Program-made: the position numbers and the translations under genes
The notes under the pieces: generated by a model
Database searches by the model: none
Told to the model about the DNA's origin: nothing
Seen by the model: the letters and a program-made list of their open reading frames with translations, nothing else
Part shown: piece after piece, positions 59,059 through 64,000 of the stretch
Numbering within the stretch: the first letter of the stretch is position 1
Layout of the letters: each line of letters starts with the position of its first letter
Source: Bacillus sp. BHET2
GTDB taxonomy: Bacteria; Bacillota; Bacilli; Bacillales; Bacillaceae_B
Assembly (NCBI RefSeq): GCF_005938125.1
Contig: NZ_VCQN01000005.1
Coordinates: 1-64,000 of the forward strand
Direction of reading: 5' to 3'
DNA: 64,000 nt

Positions 59059-60306
59059 ATGAATCAATTTCTTCAGATGGGAGCAAATACAGTTTTAAGT
59101 TCCCCCAATGGGAATGTTACTGTTAGCTATGAAATTTCTAATTCGATAGATATTTCCTTAACAGCATTCCTTTTAACTGATTCGGAAAAGGTACAAGGAG
59201 ATAGTGGGATTATATTTTATAATCAACCAAAGAGCTCTTCTGGTGTAGCTAGCCTTATACCATCTGAGAAAGTTGGTAATACCAAAGTACATAAAATTAA
59301 TTTTGACATGAGTAAAGTCCCTGAAGGCATTACTAAAATTGCTATAACTCTTACAGAGGATAATAGCACGGGATTTTCATGTATAAAGAATTTAAAGGCC
59401 GAGATATGCACAGATCATTCTACTATTCAGTTAACTCCATCTAATTTCACAAATGAAAATGGAATTGTAGTATTAGAATTATATCTAAGGAATGGTCAGA
59501 CAAAGGCAAAATCAATCTGGCGTGGATTTGATTCTGGGCTAGAGGGATTATGTAAAAATTATGGCGTAGAGGTTGAATCTAATGAGCAAAATAAGCCTTC
59601 TGAACCTAAAACGATTCAAAAACAAACCCCAAAAGAACCTGATAAGATTCTAACTGTTTCTGAAAATAAGAATAGGCAAAACACGTTATCAACAATAAGC
59701 CTTGAAAAGGTAAAGGGTAAGATAAGTCTAGACAAAGGTCAAAAGCCAGTTATCATTGAAAAAACGCCAGAAATCACTGCTACGGTATCTTGGAAGACTG
59801 GGACAGATTATGATATATATGCATTAGTCTATACAAAGAAAGGTAAGCAGATAGATGTAGCTATGTTTGGGGCGAAAGGAACTCCTCCCCTTAAAAGTTT
59901 TGGCAACGGAGCAGTGGAACATATGGGGGATGTTAGGGGATATAATCATTCAACTAAGAAAGAAGAAATAAAATTAAGGTTAAATAATGATATTCTTGCA
60001 GTTGTGCCTGTAGTTTATTCTGCTCAGTCAAATGGTGCAGGTTCATTCTACAGATACAAGGTGTCTATGAGTATAGATAATCATAATGGAACCTCTGTTA
60101 CCATATTCGCCAAGAATGCAAATAATAATGATAGAATTTATTCATGTGTGCCAGGAATACTTCATAATACGCAAGATGGAGTTATCATTAGTCCATTGGA
60201 GCTTTATAGTACTCCGAACTCAGAGAATAGACCTGTACTTAGGATGGGGTCTTCACATATGGTAGAAGTCATAATGGATAAAGGACCAAAAAATGATTAC
60301 AAGTAG
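59059..60306 (+). CDS. Two-domain TerD family protein
   Basis: 415 residues with two TerD folds. The N-terminal one (about 1-165) carries the calcium-site context FDMSKVPEGITKIAITLTED and a stretch near WRGFDSGLEGL. The C-terminal one (about 220-410) includes TGTDYDIYALVYTKKGK, the GAVEHMGDVRGYN region and SFYRYKVSM. A Lys/Pro/Gln-rich linker lies between. TerD proteins occur in tellurite, phage and stress resistance complexes. The typical ter operon partners (terC, terE, terZ) are absent; this is a lone gene. ATG follows AGGGAGTGG. Confidence 0.82.
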   Translation: MNQFLQMGANTVLSSPNGNVTVSYEISNSIDISLTAFLLTDSEKVQGDSGIIFYNQPKSSSGVASLIPSEKVGNTKVHKINFDMSKVPEGITKIAITLTEDNSTGFSCIKNLKAEICTDHSTIQLTPSNFTNENGIVVLELYLRNGQTKAKSIWRGFDSGLEGLCKNYGVEVESNEQNKPSEPKTIQKQTPKEPDKILTVSENKNRQNTLSTISLEKVKGKISLDKGQKPVIIEKTPEITATVSWKTGTDYDIYALVYTKKGKQIDVAMFGAKGTPPLKSFGNGAVEHMGDVRGYNHSTKKEEIKLRLNNDILAVVPVVYSAQSNGAGSFYRYKVSMSIDNHNGTSVTIFAKNANNNDRIYSCVPGILHNTQDGVIISPLELYSTPNSENRPVLRMGSSHMVEVIMDKGPKNDYK

Positions 60307-60438
60307 ATTAGCATATATTAAATTTGAAAATGAAATAGATAGACAGATTATTATCTTATATAGCAGAGAAGTTTAAACAAACGTGTTCTAATGACTCGCA
60401 GCTTCAATGAATGCAATGGGATGATGGCTGCTTATTTA

Positions 60439-60479
60439 AAAAAGAGAGAAGAGCAACTAAACGGCTCTTCTCTCTTTTA
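60439..60479. terminator. Bidirectional terminator, TerD gene / dus gene
   Basis: AAAAGAGAGAAGAGC pairs perfectly with GCTCTTCTCTCTTTT, between convergent genes. Confidence 0.93.
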
Positions 60480-60518
60480 TATAAATCAAAAAATGAAATA
60501 GGTTCTAACGGAACGCTT

Positions 60519-61520
60519 TTACTTAGTCACAGAAAACCCTTCCTCTTCCTTCACTCCATCTTCCATTGTACACTCATCAAGCAATGCCCGAACTTCATCC
60601 GTGGTTTCTGATTCCATCAAACGATTTCTCAGCTCACCAGCTCCCCGGAATCCGCGGACGTAAATCTTAAAGAAACGTCGAAGCGGTTTGAATGGACGGG
60701 GCTCGAGTTCTTCGGAATACTTGTCATGAAGATCAAGTTGAAGTCTGAGGAGTTCAAGCAGCTCTTCACTGGTATGCTCTTTCTTCTCCTTTTCGAAAGC
60801 GAACGGGTTATGGAAGATCCCCCGCCCGATCATAAGGCCGTCGACGCCGTATTCTTCTGCAAGTTCGAGTCCCTTCTGACGGTCAGGAATGTCACCATTG
60901 ATGGTGATCAATGTACCAGGGGCAATTTCGTCACGAAGTTTCATGATCTCCGGGATCAGTTCCCAGTGAGCGTCGACATCGCTCATTTCCTTTTTCGTCC
61001 GAAGGTGGATGGATAGATTGACAATATCCTGTTCTAATAGGTGCTTCAACCAGTCGTGCCATTCCTCGACTTTAGTATAACCAAGTCGGGTTTTTACACT
61101 GACGGGAAGTCCACCTGCTTTGGCTGCATGGATGATCTCTGCTGCAACATCAGGACGGCGGATCAGGCCGGATCCTTTCCCGTTCGCTGCGACATTGTGC
61201 ACAGGGCAGCCCATATTGATATCGATTCCTCGAAAGCCCATTTTTGCCACACCGATACTCGTTTCACGGAAGTATTCCGGTTTGTCTCCCCAAATATGGG
61301 CGACGATCGGCTGTTCATCTTCTGTGAACGTCAGACGCCCCCGTACGCTGTCTTTTCCTTTCGGATGACAGTAGCTTTCCGTATTCGTAAATTCTGTGAA
61401 AAACACGTCAGGTCTTGCCGCTTCACTCACGACATGACGAAAAACGACATCGGTCACGGCTTCCATCGGTGCCAGAACAAAAAATGGCTTAGGCAACTCA
61501 TGCCAAAAATTATCTTTCAT
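60519..61520 (-). CDS. tRNA-dihydrouridine synthase
   Basis: 333 residues, FMN-dependent TIM barrel. [12 protein letters not shown] near the N-terminus binds [13 protein letters not shown] has the catalytic Cys105; [14 protein letters not shown] and LMIGRGIF are conserved phosphate-binding segments. It reduces uridines in the tRNA D loop. ATG at 61553 is in frame without a ribosome site; ATG at 61520, 12 bases after AAGGAAAGGG, is preferred. It is a core-type gene at the edge of the accessory region. Confidence 0.92.
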   Translation of the reverse strand: MKDNFWHELPKPFFVLAPMEAVTDVVFRHVVSEAARPDVFFTEFTNTESYCHPKGKDSVRGRLTFTEDEQPIVAHIWGDKPEYFRETSIGVAKMGFRGIDINMGCPVHNVAANGKGSGLIRRPDVAAEIIHAAKAGGLPVSVKTRLGYTKVEEWHDWLKHLLEQDIVNLSIHLRTKKEMSDVDAHWELIPEIMKLRDEIAPGTLITINGDIPDRQKGLELAEEYGVDGLMIGRGIFHNPFAFEKEKKEHTSEELLELLRLQLDLHDKYSEELEPRPFKPLRRFFKIYVRGFRGAGELRNRLMESETTDEVRALLDECTMEDGVKEEEGFSVTK

Positions 61521-61879
61521 AATATATTTAAACCCTTTCCTTAAGGAAAACATGTTCCCGAAATTAAAAAGTAAAGTCTTTTAGTCTTATCCATTCCCAG
61601 TTAGTCTGGATTCCAACCAGTATATACTTTAATAGTATTAGGTGAAAAGTGCAAGAGAACGATTCATCTTGATTTGATGGATATTCAATTCAAGATGAAT
61701 AGAGGAAAAAAGATTGATCCGTCAGTAAGCTAGCGCTGCGCACACTGGGGACTGGTCTTTTTAAAAATCGATCTCTAAAAAAATAAAAAACCCACTCAAA
61801 AACTGTAAAAAATTGCTATAATGGTTCTATAGTAGCAGTGTATACAACTGCATATAGAAAGAGTAAAGGGGAGCGGTCA
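61521..61879. other. Gene-free stretch with inverted repeat
   Basis: A 359-base gap between divergent dus and YiaA/B genes. ATTCATCTTGA (61662-61672) and TCAAGATGAAT (61690-61700) form an 11-base perfect stem without a T-run. Near the right end, TATAAT at 61817-61822 with an upstream TGC is an extended -10 promoter element for the next gene. No coding potential seen. Confidence 0.6.
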
Positions 61880-62350
61880 ATGTCTGAGTTCAATGAAAAC
61901 CCGTTAATGAAGAGTGATGAAAAGAAACCAAAGATCAAGGTGGAAAGAAAAGAAGGGGAACCCACTGCTGCTTTTAAAGGGGCTAGTTGGGCAGCTTTGG
62001 TGGTTGGAGCTTCCGCTTATCTGATTGGTCTGTTCAATGCGGGAATGGAGCTGAATGAGAAGGGGTATTACTTTGCTGTATTGGTATTCGGTCTGTATGC
62101 AGCTGTATCCTTGCAAAAAGCGGTACGGGACAAGGAAGAGGATATCCCTGTTTCCGGTATCTATTACGGGCTCAGCTGGTTTGCTGTGATTGTAGCCATT
62201 TCCTTGATGGCGATCGGACTTTATAACGCCGGGAGTATTATCTTAAGCGAAAAAGGATTTTATGGCATGTCATTTGTACTTAGTCTATTTGCGGCCATTA
62301 CCATACAGAAAAATATTCGGGATACGCAGGTGGCAAGAGAAAGAGATTAA
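61880..62350 (+). CDS. YiaA/YiaB two-helix domain membrane protein
   Basis: 156 residues: a charged cytoplasmic start (1-35), then two copies of the YiaAB two-helix unit, each ending in a similar KxxRD motif: AAVSLQKAVRDKEED and AAITIQKNIRDTQVA. The spans contain SAYLIGLFNAGM and SLMAIGLYNAGS. The function is unknown. ATG at 61880 lies seven bases after GGGGAGCGG; the frame extends 42 bases upstream. Preceded by an extended -10 promoter. Confidence 0.88.
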   Translation: MSEFNENPLMKSDEKKPKIKVERKEGEPTAAFKGASWAALVVGASAYLIGLFNAGMELNEKGYYFAVLVFGLYAAVSLQKAVRDKEEDIPVSGIYYGLSWFAVIVAISLMAIGLYNAGSIILSEKGFYGMSFVLSLFAAITIQKNIRDTQVARERD

Positions 62351-62389
62351 TAATGGGGTTAGGTCCCATTTTCGGGTGGACCATCTCAC

Positions 62390-62438
62390 AAAAAAGAAGG
62401 AGCAAAGAACATTCCAATGTTCTTTGCTCCTTCTTTTC
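62390..62438. terminator. Bidirectional terminator, YiaA/B gene / MFS gene
   Basis: AAGAAGGAGCAAAGAACATT pairs with its perfect complement (20 bases) across two bases, flanked by A and T runs between convergent genes. Confidence 0.92.
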
Positions 62439-62451
62439 TCATTACGCAAAC

Positions 62452-63642
62452 TTACGCTACTGTCTCATGCTTTCGGTCCAACCGATAACTCATGACAGTC
62501 AGCAGGCTCGCACAAACTGCAACGACACCACCAACAAGCGTCACATTCATCAATGGTCCTTGATGGTATACGATCCCTCCGAGTGCCGACCCTAGGGCTA
62601 TACCGACGTTGCTTGCAACGGGCATCAAGGAAGCGGCGAGTCCTGTTGCTTTTGGTTGATAGACGCCGGCAAGGTCAATCAAATAAAGCTGGGTTGACGT
62701 AGTTAGCAGGATGGCCATTAAGGACATCAAGCCAATGTTAATCAAGCCGATGATAAAGTGACCGGTCGTCCAATATAAACCGAAAAGAACGAATGCCTGT
62801 ACGAGGAAGACGAAGCGAAGTCGTCCTATGGCATTGTGACTGGCAATCTTCCCGGCGAGTATGTTGCTGAAGATCGATATGAACCCGTATCCGAAGAGGA
62901 TCAAGCTGATTGAGTTGCTTGGCGCACCCATCATGTTGAGAATTGGAACAAGATACGTAAATACCGCATAGGTTGCACCGAATCCAAGGGATGGAATGAA
63001 GAATGCCATCAGAATTCGTGGGTGTGTCAGTAAAGAAAATTGATCTCGCATGGAACTGCGGAATTGACTGAGCTTGCTGGGCAGATTCATGAAAGATGCG
63101 AGAAATGCTACCACACCTAGAACTGTCGTTAATAGGAATGTTGCATGCCAGTCATACCATTCAGCGATGACCGTTCCGATCGGTACTCCGATGACGTTTG
63201 CCATGGTGAACCCACCGAAAACGAATGAGATGGCAATTCCACGTTTTGTGACTGGGATGGCTTCACTGGCGATCGTCATGGCAAGTGAAATCAATACTCC
63301 GGTGACAATGGCTGTCATCATTCGAAGTGCTAGGAGTAGGACGTAACTTGTTGAAATCACGCACAGCGCATTCAGGACAATGAATGAGCCAATCAAACAC
63401 AACATCCATTTCCGCTTTGGAAAGTGACTTGTTGCGGACATGACGAGGGGTGTGGCGATGGCAAACGTAATCGCAAAGGCAGAGACAAGTGTACCTGCCT
63501 TTGCATTTGTTATATGGAGACTTGAGGAAATCTCCGTTAAGATCCCGACAATGACAAATTCGCTTGTCCCGAGAACAAATGTGAGTAACGTAAGTGTGAA
63601 GATGAGAAACCAATGTTGTTTCGTTAATACAGTCTCTTGCAT
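62452..63642 (-). CDS. MFS efflux transporter
   Basis: 396 residues with 12 membrane spans. The start FTLTLLTFVLGTSEFVIVG and the loop after span 2 SATSHFPKRKWML match the DHA1 branch (YdhP/AraJ-like) of drug or sugar exporters. The substrate cannot be read. The frame runs 48 bases further upstream; ATG at 63642, just after AAAAGAGGT, is the better start. Transcribed against the main direction of the region. Confidence 0.9.
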   Translation of the reverse strand: MQETVLTKQHWFLIFTLTLLTFVLGTSEFVIVGILTEISSSLHITNAKAGTLVSAFAITFAIATPLVMSATSHFPKRKWMLCLIGSFIVLNALCVISTSYVLLLALRMMTAIVTGVLISLAMTIASEAIPVTKRGIAISFVFGGFTMANVIGVPIGTVIAEWYDWHATFLLTTVLGVVAFLASFMNLPSKLSQFRSSMRDQFSLLTHPRILMAFFIPSLGFGATYAVFTYLVPILNMMGAPSNSISLILFGYGFISIFSNILAGKIASHNAIGRLRFVFLVQAFVLFGLYWTTGHFIIGLINIGLMSLMAILLTTSTQLYLIDLAGVYQPKATGLAASLMPVASNVGIALGSALGGIVYHQGPLMNVTLVGGVVAVCASLLTVMSYRLDRKHETVA

Positions 63643-63749
63643 AAGTACCTCTTTTCTAAGATGAATATCACTATTTAATAGAATAGGCAAACAATTTAAT
63701 CATCATACCATAAAACATTTTTGCAGAGTAACCTTTACAAAAATAATCA

Positions 63750-63790
63750 CGATAGAACAGGGCAAGATGAGTCCTTGCCCTGTTCTATCG
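63750..63790 (-). terminator. Terminator of the right-edge gene
   Basis: CGATAGAACAGGGCAAG and its perfect complement form a 17-base stem. On the minus strand ATTATTTTTG follows seven bases later. Confidence 0.7.
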
Positions 63791-63837
63791 CTTATATAAA
63801 ATCATTCTATTATTCATAATGATAAAAAAATGGATCT

Positions 63838-64000
63838 TCAATCAATCTCAAATCCCAATTCGCGGACCGATTGAATGTCTTTTTTTGTGAAAATACTTAG
63901 GTCCTCTTGTTTATATCTGTCGATGGTTTTAGGTTTGGAAATGAGGGCGGTCAGTTCATTAATATCCCTCTTTATAAGAGTAGGATCTAAGAAATTGATA
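63838..64000 (-). CDS. C-terminal end of an unidentified protein (partial)
   Basis: An open minus-strand frame enters from the right edge and stops at TGA (63838-63840). The 53 visible residues include LIKRDINELTALISKPKTID and end SVRELGFEID. Charged and probably helical; not recognised. A terminator follows, supporting a real gene end. Confidence 0.55.
   Translation of the reverse strand, partial: INFLDPTLIKRDINELTALISKPKTIDRYKQEDLSIFTKKDIQSVRELGFEID

Overview
The window is the replication-origin region of a low-GC Gram-positive chromosome of the family Bacillaceae. The evidence is the gene order dnaA-dnaN-yaaA-recF-remB-gyrB-gyrA on one side of oriC and rpmH-rnpA-yidC-jag-mnmE-mnmG-rsmG-noc-soj-spo0J on the other, sporulation-linked genes (yyaC, soj/spo0J), canonical parS sites and the walRKHIJ-htrC operon. 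The orientation is inverted relative to the usual B. subtilis map: the dnaA-to-gyrA arm reads on the minus strand and the rpmH arm on the plus strand, so most genes run with replication. A species cannot be fixed from this alone; a Rossellomorea- or Bacillus-like genome is plausible.

Layout. 1-381 holds the first 47 bases of a 16S rRNA gene with tandem rrn promoters P1 and P2. 382-9231 holds an HD-GYP-like protein, gyrA, gyrB, remB, recF, yaaA and dnaN. 9232-11203 is a bipartite oriC flanking dnaA, with an AT-rich unwinding region, DnaA-trios and many DnaA boxes. 11618-21317 is the rpmH-to-spo0J core. 21465-26914 holds a DUF554 protein, yyaC, an MscS channel, yyzM, ychF and rpsF-ssb-rpsR, the last preceded by an S6:S18-type leader. 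27082-34836 holds a chemoreceptor, a repeat-rich spacer, yybS-gdpP-rplI and the replicative helicase. 34879-43160 holds an ABC exporter, purA with PurR boxes, a K+ channel divergent from a four-gene ATP-grasp/DUF350 cassette, and a NERD-domain protein. 43325-43914 is a Lys-Glu-Asp-Phe tRNA cluster. 44270-53314 holds an M23 cell-wall hydrolase and the walRKHIJ-htrC cell-wall control locus. 53317-54167 holds a DnaA-box cluster, a tiny CxxH/CxxC protein and rlmH.

Downstream of rlmH the content becomes accessory: an OLD-family ATPase/TOPRIM protein, a MazG-like pyrophosphohydrolase overlapping a GIY-YIG/DUF2075 helicase, and a two-domain TerD protein, then dus, a YiaA/B protein, an MFS exporter and a partial gene at the right edge. 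The last 19 bases at the rlmH 3' end recur (17 of 19 identical) at 58999-59017. This encloses the two putative defence units between imperfect direct repeats, as in SCC-type insertions at rlmH/orfX, although no recombinase gene is visible.

Non-coding highlights: five 126-bp repeat units at two distant loci fold into an 82-nt nested hairpin whose arms differ by compensatory changes; two arrays have an almost strict 21-bp period but unrelated unit sequences; DnaA-box clusters occur outside oriC (upstream of mnmE, and between htrC and rlmH); there are three 15-16/16 parS sites and a consensus WalR box upstream of the M23 hydrolase.
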